Notes under the pieces: generated by a model
The model's database searches: none
The model's input: the letters and a program-made list of their open reading frames with translations, nothing else
What the model was told of the DNA's origin: nothing
Assembly (NCBI RefSeq): GCF_021654775.1
Contig: NZ_AP025343.1
Coordinates: forward strand, 3,439,501-3,503,500
Length of the DNA: 64,000 bases
From: Paenibacillus azoreducens
GTDB lineage: Bacteria > Bacillota > Bacilli > Paenibacillales > Paenibacillaceae
Reading direction: 5' to 3'
Made by a program: the position numbers and the translations under genes
Shown: in pieces, positions 54,025 to 62,241 of the stretch
How positions within the stretch are numbered: the stretch's first letter is position 1
How the letters are laid out: every line of letters begins with the position of its first letter

Positions 54025-55026
54025 TCAATCGCCGGCGATCCCGGTTCGTTCAACACTTTCCACAAAATAACGCTGCGCAAACAGATATAGTGCCAAGATC
54101 GGCAATATCGACAGCAGCGCCCCTGCCATAACGCGATTCACCTTCGTCGGCGGTTCTCCGATGACCGATTTGGTTTCTGTGAGTTGTTTAGCCCCTTCGC
54201 CTTGTCCTTCTCCGTTCATCTTTGATAATTGCTGCGTCAAGTTAAACTTCTCCGAGTCCATCAAATACATCGTCGGCTCGTATGTATCGGTCCAATGCCA
54301 TACGATCGAAAACAAAAATACGACAAGCATCGCCGGACGCGCGAGAGGAAACATGATGGAACGAAACGTACGGAATGCTCCCGCCCCGTCGATAAGCGCC
54401 GCTTCTTCCAGCTGGATCGGCAGCTTGCGGAAAAATTGGATGAAAATCAGAACGAACAACGCGCCCTTTAACCCGTGGCCGAACACCCCCGGCACTATAA
54501 ACGGTAAGTAAGTATTCAACCAGCCCAGATTACTGAATTGCAAAAACAGCGGAACAATAATTGTTTGCGGTGGCACAAGGAATGTGAACAGTACGAGTGC
54601 AAGCCATAAACCACGGCCTGGAAAACGGAAACGGGCAAAGCCGTAGCCGATAACGGCGCAACTTACGACCTGTACGACGGCGCTGCCAAGCGAGATGATC
54701 GTACTGTTCATGAAGCTCCTCCAAAAATCAAGCTGCTGAAAGGCGTAAGCATAATTGGTAAACGACAGCTCCTTCGGAATCCATTTGACGGTCGCATCGG
54801 TAACGTCGCCGGCCTGCATAAGTGAGCTGCTGAAAATAAACAAAACCGGATAAATGAATACGAACGCGAGACTAAGCAATACCGAATAAATGAACAGCTG
54901 GGATATGAACGTCTTCGCCCGCCGTGCGGCCGCAAGGCGCAGTGGCGCCATGGCCGCCTCTTTGTCCGCCGCGATCCGTTTGAACGTGGCGACGTGCGTC
55001 GTGACCGTATCTCTGTTAATCGCCAT
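54025..55026 (-). CDS. Carbohydrate ABC importer permease (MalG-type)
   Basis: A 333-residue permease. A basic N-terminal stretch precedes helix 1 (FIYSVLLSLAFVFIYPVLFI). The EAA loop LEEAALIDGAGAFRTFR is followed by IMFPLARP, and the C-terminus is LFAQRYFVESV. A 50-residue polar insertion with KMNGEGQGEGAKQLTETKS lies between the last two helices and is not typical of MalG. The ATG at 55026 has AAAGGAGG seven bases ahead; ten codons upstream are open but lack a site. Confidence 0.91.
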   Translation of the reverse strand: MAINRDTVTTHVATFKRIAADKEAAMAPLRLAAARRAKTFISQLFIYSVLLSLAFVFIYPVLFIFSSSLMQAGDVTDATVKWIPKELSFTNYAYAFQQLDFWRSFMNSTIISLGSAVVQVVSCAVIGYGFARFRFPGRGLWLALVLFTFLVPPQTIIVPLFLQFSNLGWLNTYLPFIVPGVFGHGLKGALFVLIFIQFFRKLPIQLEEAALIDGAGAFRTFRSIMFPLARPAMLVVFLFSIVWHWTDTYEPTMYLMDSEKFNLTQQLSKMNGEGQGEGAKQLTETKSVIGEPPTKVNRVMAGALLSILPILALYLFAQRYFVESVERTGIAGD

Positions 55027-55030
55027 ACCG

Positions 55031-55915
55031 TTACCTCCTTTCTTCGGCCGAAGCACGACGGAATATCAAAAATACGGCGCCGATCACGAGAAAAATGAAT
55101 ACAAAATAAATCCAGCCGAGCGCGGAAGCGTAACCGTAATCGTTTTTATTGAACACGATGTATTGGATATAATCCATCACACTGTTGTCCACCTTCGTGA
55201 ACGAGCTTACGATGCTGAACAGCGTATTGACGAGAATCATCGGCATGATCATCGGAAACGTCACCTTCCAGAAACTTTCCCAGGGGGTCGCCCCATCGCA
55301 TTTCGCCGCTTCATACAACGTTGTGGAGATGCTCTGAAGGCCGGCTAGGAAAATCAGGATTTGGACGCCGGAATCCCACATGATAAGCGTGATTGCATCC
55401 ATCATTTTCAACAGTGGGAACAAAATTTGCCCCGGCACGTAATCGATCAGCTTGCCGACAAGGTCCACCTGATCGAAGATCGGCAGCCTTGTCGCCCCTT
55501 CCCCCATTAGCTTCTTCAACACGGCCCCCGATGCAATGATGACAGGCAGGAAGAAAATACCGCGGAATGCGATACGGCCGAACAACTTGCGGTTTAGCAA
55601 TAGGGCGCTGAACATCGCAAAGACGAGCGTAAGCGGGACTTGAATGACAATGTTCGTAAATGACGTGATGAGCTTCGGAACAAAGCTCGTATCAACTGTA
55701 AACGCGTTATTGTAATGCTTCAGCCCAACTTGGGTCGCTTCCAGACCACCCGACATGATTTTTAAATCCTGAAACGAGTACATCAGCGATTTGAACAGCG
55801 GAATAGCCATAAACAGGAAGAAGCCAACGATCCAAATCGATATGAATGAATATCCTTGAACGATATGCCGTGCTCTCATCGTAAGGCCGAGTCGTTTTTT
55901 CATCGTAAGCTTCAT
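55031..55915 (-). CDS. Carbohydrate ABC importer permease (MalF-type)
   Basis: A 294-residue permease with helix 1 FISIWIVGFFLFMAIPLFKS and the EAA loop LYEAAKCDGATPWESFW followed by VTFPMIMP. A loop of about 40 residues between middle helices (MGEGATRLPIFDQVDLVGK) is longer than in MalF of other Gram-positives. Its start overlaps the DUF5696 gene by four bases, and its partner permease begins four bases after its stop, so all three are coupled. Confidence 0.91.
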   Translation of the reverse strand: MKLTMKKRLGLTMRARHIVQGYSFISIWIVGFFLFMAIPLFKSLMYSFQDLKIMSGGLEATQVGLKHYNNAFTVDTSFVPKLITSFTNIVIQVPLTLVFAMFSALLLNRKLFGRIAFRGIFFLPVIIASGAVLKKLMGEGATRLPIFDQVDLVGKLIDYVPGQILFPLLKMMDAITLIMWDSGVQILIFLAGLQSISTTLYEAAKCDGATPWESFWKVTFPMIMPMILVNTLFSIVSSFTKVDNSVMDYIQYIVFNKNDYGYASALGWIYFVFIFLVIGAVFLIFRRASAEERR

Positions 55916-58275
55916 CCTTTCCGCACCAAGTAGTCATAAGGCTGGATGACATCGTCCCCGACGTGGGCCGTTTCGCTGTCGTAATTTACGGTAATCTGCA
56001 CACCGTTCCCATACGTTGTCCGATACACGTAGGTGTCCAGCTGCTCATGGTCGGTTATCTCCTGTCCCTCCACCAAACCCAGCACCTCGTTTAGCTTCTT
56101 ATATTGGTCGATTGACGGCTTCAGCCACTTGCCGTAGTTCGAGCTGAACAAGCCGTCGACCATCGTTCGTTTCAGCAGCGAGCTGTCCTCGTACGTCAGA
56201 AGGTAGCTTGGCATCGCTCCGTATTCGAGCAGCCGGAGATTCCATATGCGGGGATCGTCCTGCAAATTGGACGGAGCGCCGGTATAAGGAACAAGGCCGC
56301 GTACGGCAATTTGGTAGAAGGGAACGGAACCATCTTCGTAGACGTAATGGCTGGAATCCAGCGGGACACCGTCGATCCGGTCGACGTGGCCGAGCGCATA
56401 AGCGAAACCGTAGTCAACCGAGGCACGCCCTGTTTGTAAGCGCATCAAATCCATCGCCTTCGTCCACGTTTCGATTGTTTGCTTCCGGTTGAACGGAGTA
56501 TCTGAGCTTTGATCCGAATACAGTGTATCGCCCATATACTGTAAATGGATGCCGCCTGCGCCAAGCTCGGCGAGTTTGCCTGCTTCTTTGGCGATATTCT
56601 TGTCATACACGCGGTCCGGCTTCAAATAATAAAACAGCTTCGAAGATGGTTGATTCGTCGTCACCCATGGATCTCTGACTTCCATAACTTCCTTGTTGAG
56701 TCCGCGAATCGAATCCCGTGAAGGTTTTAATGCATCGCTGCCCTCATAAGGCTTCACGTAATTCGTTTTCAAGTACAGCCGGATTCCTTTCGCCTTGGTG
56801 TAATCGGCCAGCGCTTCGAGGCCGCGGTTGCCGCCGAGATTACTTTCGGCCGGGAAATGATCCGGTGCGTTACCGTAAATGCCGTCTTTGGACCAGCCCT
56901 CGTAAGTGACCTCAAGCGAATCGATACCCGCTTGGGCATATCCATCCAAAATCTCTTTCGCCTGCTTGAACGTCGTCATCGAAACAAACGTACTGCCGAT
57001 CATATCCTTGCGCAGCACACCTCCGAGCAGCTGCAGCTGGAAGGCAGGACGCTTGGTCTCAACTGGCTTAACACCTTTGACGCGAACCAAATAGTCACGG
57101 TAGGCATGTGCCATGCCGACATAATCCGCCTGCTCGCCCTCAAGTAGCACGAACCGTACGGCCCGGTCTCCGGGAATCATCTCCCGCTGCATGAGTGGAA
57201 TTTCCCCGGAACTGCCGATAAACACGATGTCGCTGTTGCGATAAATCAATTCCGCCGAAATCCGATACAGCGGAATATTGCGTAGGCCGGTCGGCGTTCC
57301 GTTGATTTTGGCGTCCGCGTCGCCATCAGTTACGATTCCAAGAAAGGCGGTATCGTCCTTGTAAATGCCGAATACCGGCAGCGCTGCCGCTTCATGCGGG
57401 CCGTAGCTTTCGAGCTCGTTCTTGTTGTAGGTGACCTGCTTATACACGGTCGTCATAAAGGCGTAGTCTCCGCCGTAAATACGCTCGCTGTACGGTTCGA
57501 AATAAGTCTGATGGTTCGCTTTGAACTTGACGAGCGCTCCCGAACCGTCAGGAAGGAACATCGCGCCCTTGGACTGCTGAGGTGCTGCCCCGAAAAATGG
57601 AGCTGGCTCCAAGCTGATCAGCTTGGCTTTGCCCTGCTCATGGATCAATTGAAACGGAATGCGGACTTCAATCCCTTCGTCAAGCAGTTTATATTCCAGG
57701 GCAAAACCAATTTGAAGCTCCTTAAGCTCGTATTGCACCAACACCCCTTGATCGGTCGTTTTCACGGTCGTTTTTGTCCCCTTCTCCTTGGAAGGATACG
57801 TCTGGCGCACGTCTCCGCCTTCCGTATAGCGAATGTGAACCGGCGACTCGACAAACTTCTGATTGGCAGGGGGCATCTTTTTGTCGAGCGGCGGCACTCC
57901 CCATTCGTTGCCGCTGCGTTTGCCGACGAGACGTATTTGTCCTGTTTTTTCGTCAATATATAGCTTGAAGTTCGAATTTTCGGCAACCTTCTTCTTGGCC
58001 ATTGTCTGCTTATAGGATATGGGATCAGCCGCAGTCTCTTCCGTCACCGCAACTGATTTCTCCGCTGCCGTCTGCTCTGTTGCTGTACCTGCTGTACCTG
58101 CACTTTGCATTGCCGCGGTTGACACAGCCTGGTCTGATCCCTGTCCCGCTGTATCGGAGGACGCCTGCTGCCCAGCCCCGCCGTCTTCCGCTTGCGAGAA
58201 ATACGGGGAGGTTGACGTAAAGAACAGGATTGCTAAAACTGCGAGAACCGCTATTTTTTTGGCTTTATTCGTCAT
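55912..58275 (-). CDS. DUF5696-type secreted protein, probable glycosidase-like barrel
   Basis: A 787-residue exported protein. The signal peptide (KKIAVLAVLAILFFTSTSPY) is followed by a low-complexity Ala/Gln/Thr stretch (30-90), a beta-rich domain (about 100-390: KLYIDEKTGQIRLVGKRSGN; YFEPYSERIYGGDYAFM) and a barrel-like domain (about 400-740: GIDSLEVTYEGWSKDGIYG, IRLYLKTNYVKPYEG, GAGGIHLQYMGDTLYSDQ). This is how DUF5696 proteins look; they occur beside carbohydrate importers, and their activity is unproven. Acidic residues at strand ends (Glu in TYEGW, Asp in YMGDTL) are possible catalytic groups. The signal is not lipoprotein-type. Confidence 0.8.
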   Translation of the reverse strand: MTNKAKKIAVLAVLAILFFTSTSPYFSQAEDGGAGQQASSDTAGQGSDQAVSTAAMQSAGTAGTATEQTAAEKSVAVTEETAADPISYKQTMAKKKVAENSNFKLYIDEKTGQIRLVGKRSGNEWGVPPLDKKMPPANQKFVESPVHIRYTEGGDVRQTYPSKEKGTKTTVKTTDQGVLVQYELKELQIGFALEYKLLDEGIEVRIPFQLIHEQGKAKLISLEPAPFFGAAPQQSKGAMFLPDGSGALVKFKANHQTYFEPYSERIYGGDYAFMTTVYKQVTYNKNELESYGPHEAAALPVFGIYKDDTAFLGIVTDGDADAKINGTPTGLRNIPLYRISAELIYRNSDIVFIGSSGEIPLMQREMIPGDRAVRFVLLEGEQADYVGMAHAYRDYLVRVKGVKPVETKRPAFQLQLLGGVLRKDMIGSTFVSMTTFKQAKEILDGYAQAGIDSLEVTYEGWSKDGIYGNAPDHFPAESNLGGNRGLEALADYTKAKGIRLYLKTNYVKPYEGSDALKPSRDSIRGLNKEVMEVRDPWVTTNQPSSKLFYYLKPDRVYDKNIAKEAGKLAELGAGGIHLQYMGDTLYSDQSSDTPFNRKQTIETWTKAMDLMRLQTGRASVDYGFAYALGHVDRIDGVPLDSSHYVYEDGSVPFYQIAVRGLVPYTGAPSNLQDDPRIWNLRLLEYGAMPSYLLTYEDSSLLKRTMVDGLFSSNYGKWLKPSIDQYKKLNEVLGLVEGQEITDHEQLDTYVYRTTYGNGVQITVNYDSETAHVGDDVIQPYDYLVRKG

Positions 58276-58292
58276 CGATTGTCCTCTCCTCC

Positions 58293-58901
58293 CTACAAGC
58301 GGTAATTGATTTCTTTATAAAGTCCGATCACGAATTGGATCGATTGGTTGATCAGCCCATACAAGAGCATCCCGATAAACCAAATGATGAACATGCCGAT
58401 GATCGTCAGCAAAGTAATCCACAGCATTTTGCCGAACGTAAAATCGTGAATGATTTTGACCTGCAGCAGAATTAAGTAGACGACCCAAACGAATATGAAC
58501 ACTTCCAGCCCGTTATACATCATGGCTTCCGATTTGGCGAGAAGATTGCTGACTATCGCCACCGGCACGGACAAGGTGATATATGGTATCAACGTAAATG
58601 CGCTGCCTACGAAAATCTGTTTAAACTTGCCCTCTCCGTCCATGATGGAGCTGACACCCCAATTTGTGACCGACCAGGTCAGCCAAGGAACGACGATCCA
58701 CGTCGATTCGATCAAAATCGAAATTTGGTAAGGCTCCCGCGTCTGGAACAAAAATCCGGAAAACGTCAAGGAGAGATAATGAGCCAAAATCGCCAGACCG
58801 ATCATGACGAAAGCATAGTGCCATTTCGCCCGCTCCTGGATATCTTCGAAAAATGTGATCGGGTGAAGCAGCGCCAATTTTGCAAGTCGCACCGTATTCA
58901 T
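58293..58901 (-). CDS. Yip1-domain membrane protein
   Basis: A 202-residue integral membrane protein of the Yip1/YIF1-like family, with five hydrophobic helices (WHYAFVMIGLAILAHYLSLT, then SAFTLIPYITLSVPVAIVSN, VFIFVWVVYLILLQV and others) after a short basic start (MNTVRLAKLALLHPITFFED). The ATG at 58901 has AAGGGGGAAG ahead and overlaps the NHL gene's stop (ATGA). The function of bacterial Yip1 proteins is not known; here it is coupled to an NHL-TPR protein and a DUF5696 protein. Confidence 0.85.
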   Translation of the reverse strand: MNTVRLAKLALLHPITFFEDIQERAKWHYAFVMIGLAILAHYLSLTFSGFLFQTREPYQISILIESTWIVVPWLTWSVTNWGVSSIMDGEGKFKQIFVGSAFTLIPYITLSVPVAIVSNLLAKSEAMMYNGLEVFIFVWVVYLILLQVKIIHDFTFGKMLWITLLTIIGMFIIWFIGMLLYGLINQSIQFVIGLYKEINYRL

Positions 58902-60376
58902 GAAGCACTTCCCCCTTCGGATACCGCGATTTTTGATTTGCTGCGTTTGCTTCTCCATTTCCGGTACAAGCGGAATCCGATTTTGAGCAGGATGTAAAGC
59001 GCAACCGCACCGCCCGCGATCCAGGCAAAATGCTGCCGCATATAGTGCTTGCGGTATTCCAGAAACGCAGCTGAATAATCATCACGCGCTTTGGCTAGCT
59101 CGAAATAATCCATCGCTTCGCGGTATTGTCCGGATTTGTAAAGTGCCTTACCGATCGCCTTATAAGCCAAATCGTAGTTGCTGTTCATGTCCAGCACTTC
59201 CCGCCAAGGTTCGGCCGATTTCTCGTAATCTCCGTCCACGTATAAATTCGTCGCTTCGTGCACCTTGTCCGCGAAAGGCGTCGTACGAAAACGGTCGATC
59301 CGTCCGCGCGTCCGGTCTGCGATATAAATCGTGCCGTCCGACGTCTCCGAAATAGCGGATGGCGTCTTGAACAGCCCGTTTTGCTCGCCGATGCCACCGA
59401 AAATAAATAACAAATTACCGAGTTTGTCGTATTGGAACGCTCTGCCTGTCGTTTGATCCAACGCGGTAAACACGCCATTATCGTTCACAGTTACGTCAAC
59501 AAACGTTGGAAACAATCTCTCCCAGTTACGGCGGGCCATATGATGATCCCCGTATTCGATGTCAGTCAGCGTATTGACGCCAACGGCACTCAGCCGCTTT
59601 ACCTGACTTGTCGGAATGCCGAGCGTCGTCGTGTAGACGAATCCTTCCTGATCCTGGATCAGGTTCGAAAATTCCGGAGGCTTTTCGTTCGATAACTGCT
59701 CCTTCTGCTCTTGTGTGGCCATGAACTTGACGATCGTTTTTTCCCAGCTGAAGCCAAGCAGGTTGGCGCCAAAAAAACCTTTGAACGCTCCATTCGGATC
59801 GATCTGCAGCAAGCCTTGGTACGCTCCTTCACTAACGACGATCATATAATTCCGTTTATCGATGATGAGCTTGGAAGGCGAATAGACGAAATCCGTGCCA
59901 AGCAGCGGGCTTTGCGGGGGCCCAAATTCCTTGACGAACCTGCCCTCCCGGTCGAACGCGACGATCCGGTGATTCAGCGTATCGGCAACGAATACTTCGC
60001 CGTCTCCTGTGACATAAACGCCTTTCGGGCCGTTCAGCTGCCCTTTGCCTTCCGAATCGCCGTACATGCCGAGCAAACGCTTGCTCTTGTCGAAATGAAC
60101 GACCCGATTATTGCCCCCGTCGACCGCATATATCGTATCGTCTTCTGCGACGAACAGATCCTCCGGCTCCTTGAACGGACCGGCGTCCCAGTCATAGCCG
60201 TCGATCGAATCCCGATACAAATATCCGTTGATCGAAACCGGCGTTTCCTCAGATTGATTATAGGTATAACCTTTATACGGGCTTTTGGCCGCAGCCTCAT
60301 TCGGCAGCGCAAACATCGCCAGCATCACCAATATCAGAAGCGCGGCCATCGCTCGTTTCGAAGTCGATCGTTTCAT
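58898..60376 (-). CDS. Exported NHL-repeat/TPR protein with C-terminal membrane anchor
   Basis: A 492-residue protein. The signal peptide is MAALLILVMLAMFALPNEAAA. It is followed by NHL beta-propeller repeats (for example PEDLFVAEDDTIYAVDGGNN and FVADTLNHRIVAFDREGRF) through about residue 330, then a TPR-like helical region (KSAEPWREVLDMNSNYDLAY; ALYKSGQYREAMDYFELAKA), and a transmembrane helix near residues 460-478 with a basic cytoplasmic tail. The start at 60376 has AAGGAG nine bases ahead; about 107 open codons upstream are antisense-like sequence over the permease gene. It probably scaffolds or senses at the outer membrane face. It is placed between two importers. Confidence 0.87.
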   Translation of the reverse strand: MKRSTSKRAMAALLILVMLAMFALPNEAAAKSPYKGYTYNQSEETPVSINGYLYRDSIDGYDWDAGPFKEPEDLFVAEDDTIYAVDGGNNRVVHFDKSKRLLGMYGDSEGKGQLNGPKGVYVTGDGEVFVADTLNHRIVAFDREGRFVKEFGPPQSPLLGTDFVYSPSKLIIDKRNYMIVVSEGAYQGLLQIDPNGAFKGFFGANLLGFSWEKTIVKFMATQEQKEQLSNEKPPEFSNLIQDQEGFVYTTTLGIPTSQVKRLSAVGVNTLTDIEYGDHHMARRNWERLFPTFVDVTVNDNGVFTALDQTTGRAFQYDKLGNLLFIFGGIGEQNGLFKTPSAISETSDGTIYIADRTRGRIDRFRTTPFADKVHEATNLYVDGDYEKSAEPWREVLDMNSNYDLAYKAIGKALYKSGQYREAMDYFELAKARDDYSAAFLEYRKHYMRQHFAWIAGGAVALYILLKIGFRLYRKWRSKRSKSKIAVSEGGSAS

Positions 60377-60396
60377 GAAATCCGGCTCCTTACCCG

Positions 60397-61275
60397 TTAA
60401 TCTTTTATGCCCGAATGGGCCATCGTCTCGAGAACCATGCGCTGCGAAATGACGAACATGACGATGCTCGGAATCACTGTGAGCAATGCCGCCGCCGCAC
60501 CGGCTCCAGCTTGGGCGATCACTCCCGTCCCTCCGCTGATCGTAGATAACGCATACGGCAGCGTTTTCATACTTTCCGATGTCGTGAACAGCATCGCCGG
60601 CCCGGGATCGTTCCAGGTGCTGATGAAGCTGAGCAACACAACCGTAGACAAGGCGGGCTTCAGCATCGGCATGACGATCCTCCAGAAAATAACCCATTCC
60701 CTCGCGCCGTCGATTTTAGCCGCCTCCAGCAGCGCATCCGGGATTTGATCCAGGAACTGCTTCGTCAGGAACAAAAACACGGGCGCCGCCAAGCCGGGAA
60801 CAATCATGGCCCAATACGTATTCATCAAACCGAGTTTGGTGATAACGAGATATTGAGGGATTTGCGTCACCGCCGGAGCGAACATCAGCGCAAGAATGAT
60901 CATGGAAAAGATCTGTTTGCGAAACGGCATCTGATGCTTGCTTAGAGGATAAGCCGCCATCGCCGAGATGACGACTCCCAGACTGACAGAGGCGATCGTA
61001 ATGAATAAGCTGTTAAAAATATACCGCGAAAACGGCACCGTAGACGCGCTCGTGATCATCAGCAGATCATTGAAATTTTTCAACGTCGGGTTGATGACGA
61101 AAAACCTAGGTGGGAATAAAAACAGCTCTTCCAGCGGCTTAAACGCGGTCGAAACGAGATAAACGAGTGGAGCCACCATCAGAATCGCGAAGCAAGACAG
61201 GAATAAATAAAGAATTACCCCTCCCCAGTCCACTCTTCTGCCTTTCACCATGGAACCCGATAAAATTGTCAACAA
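60397..61275 (-). CDS. Carbohydrate ABC importer permease (MalG-type, first set)
   Basis: A 292-residue permease with helix 1 GVILYLFLSCFAILMVAPLV. The EAA loop LLEAAKIDGAREWVIFW is followed by IVMPMLKP, and the C-terminus is ISQRMVLETMAHSGIKD. The start is the TTG at 61275, six bases after AAGGAG; the ATG eight codons later has no site. It lies three bases after its partner permease and 20 bases before the NHL gene. Confidence 0.9.
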   Translation of the reverse strand: MLTILSGSMVKGRRVDWGGVILYLFLSCFAILMVAPLVYLVSTAFKPLEELFLFPPRFFVINPTLKNFNDLLMITSASTVPFSRYIFNSLFITIASVSLGVVISAMAAYPLSKHQMPFRKQIFSMIILALMFAPAVTQIPQYLVITKLGLMNTYWAMIVPGLAAPVFLFLTKQFLDQIPDALLEAAKIDGAREWVIFWRIVMPMLKPALSTVVLLSFISTWNDPGPAMLFTTSESMKTLPYALSTISGGTGVIAQAGAGAAAALLTVIPSIVMFVISQRMVLETMAHSGIKD

Positions 61276-61278
61276 CGA

Positions 61279-62241
61279 TCACTCCTTGTTTCCAAGCCAT
61301 TTGAAAATAAATCGGTTCAGACCAACCATCATGCAGAATAAGACAACAGCGATCGCCGATGCGTAGCCCATCTCAAAGCGGATAAACGCGTAATCGTGCA
61401 GGTGGGTCAAAATGGTATGTCCGGCATATAACGGGCTCGGCATACCCGCCAGCTCAACGCTGACGCTGAATACGTTGAGCGCTCCGACCACCTGCATGAC
61501 CGCACCGAACAGGAGCTGCGGCTTCACCGCCGGAACCGTAATGTACCACAGCTCTTGCCATCGGTATTTGACGCCGTCAATGGCGCCTGCTTCGTACATA
61601 TCGCGCGGTACGTTCTGCAACCCCGCCAGGAAGGCGAGAAAACCGATTCCCATACTCATCCAAAGCGAAACGATCATAATGATCGGCAGAATCGTATTGA
61701 CGTCCTCCAGCCATTGCCACGGCTCATTGATCAAGCCAAGCTTCAGCAGCCAATAGTTTAGCAAGCCGTAGCGGTCGCCGGAGAACAAATACTGCCAGAC
61801 GACGGTCATTGCGACTCCGCTTGCAATCGATGGCGTATAATAACACAGCGTATAGAAGAACCGGTATTTCTGTGGAATTTGACTGATCAGCCAAGCAAGC
61901 AAGAATGCCATAGCGTAACCAACCGGTCCGGTAACGACTGCGAATTTCAACGTATTCCCAAGCGCCGTCAGGAAGATGTCATCGTCAATGAACAGCAGCC
62001 GGTAATTCGATAGGCCAATCCATTTGGGGGGCTCCAAAATATTAAAATAAGTGAAGCTTAACCCAAATGCCGTCAGAACAGGAATGATCGTAAACACCAG
62101 AAACAGGATCATGAATGGAGCGAGAAAATAATACGATACCCTGTTTCGCACGATGTCCGTCCAAAGCCCCTTAAGCTTGGAGTCCGCCCTCAAGGGGCGT
62201 ACCCGTTCGCTCGTTTTTGTCTCTACCGATATTTCACTCAT
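61279..62241 (-). CDS. Carbohydrate ABC importer permease (MalF-type, first set)
   Basis: A 320-residue permease. A 35-residue cytoplasmic start precedes YYFLAPFMILFLVFTIIPVL, then PPKWIGLSNYRLLFIDDDIF. The coupling loop is MYEAGAIDGVKYRWQELW followed by ITVPAVKP. Its ATG overlaps the binding-protein stop (TGATG), so the two are translationally coupled. Confidence 0.91.
   Translation of the reverse strand: MSEISVETKTSERVRPLRADSKLKGLWTDIVRNRVSYYFLAPFMILFLVFTIIPVLTAFGLSFTYFNILEPPKWIGLSNYRLLFIDDDIFLTALGNTLKFAVVTGPVGYAMAFLLAWLISQIPQKYRFFYTLCYYTPSIASGVAMTVVWQYLFSGDRYGLLNYWLLKLGLINEPWQWLEDVNTILPIIMIVSLWMSMGIGFLAFLAGLQNVPRDMYEAGAIDGVKYRWQELWYITVPAVKPQLLFGAVMQVVGALNVFSVSVELAGMPSPLYAGHTILTHLHDYAFIRFEMGYASAIAVVLFCMMVGLNRFIFKWLGNKE

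Noticed and set aside
60377..60697. Upstream extension of the NHL protein by 107 codons
   Set aside because: It lies antiparallel-like over the permease gene end and lacks a signal peptide; the ATG at 60376 has both a ribosome site and a signal peptide.
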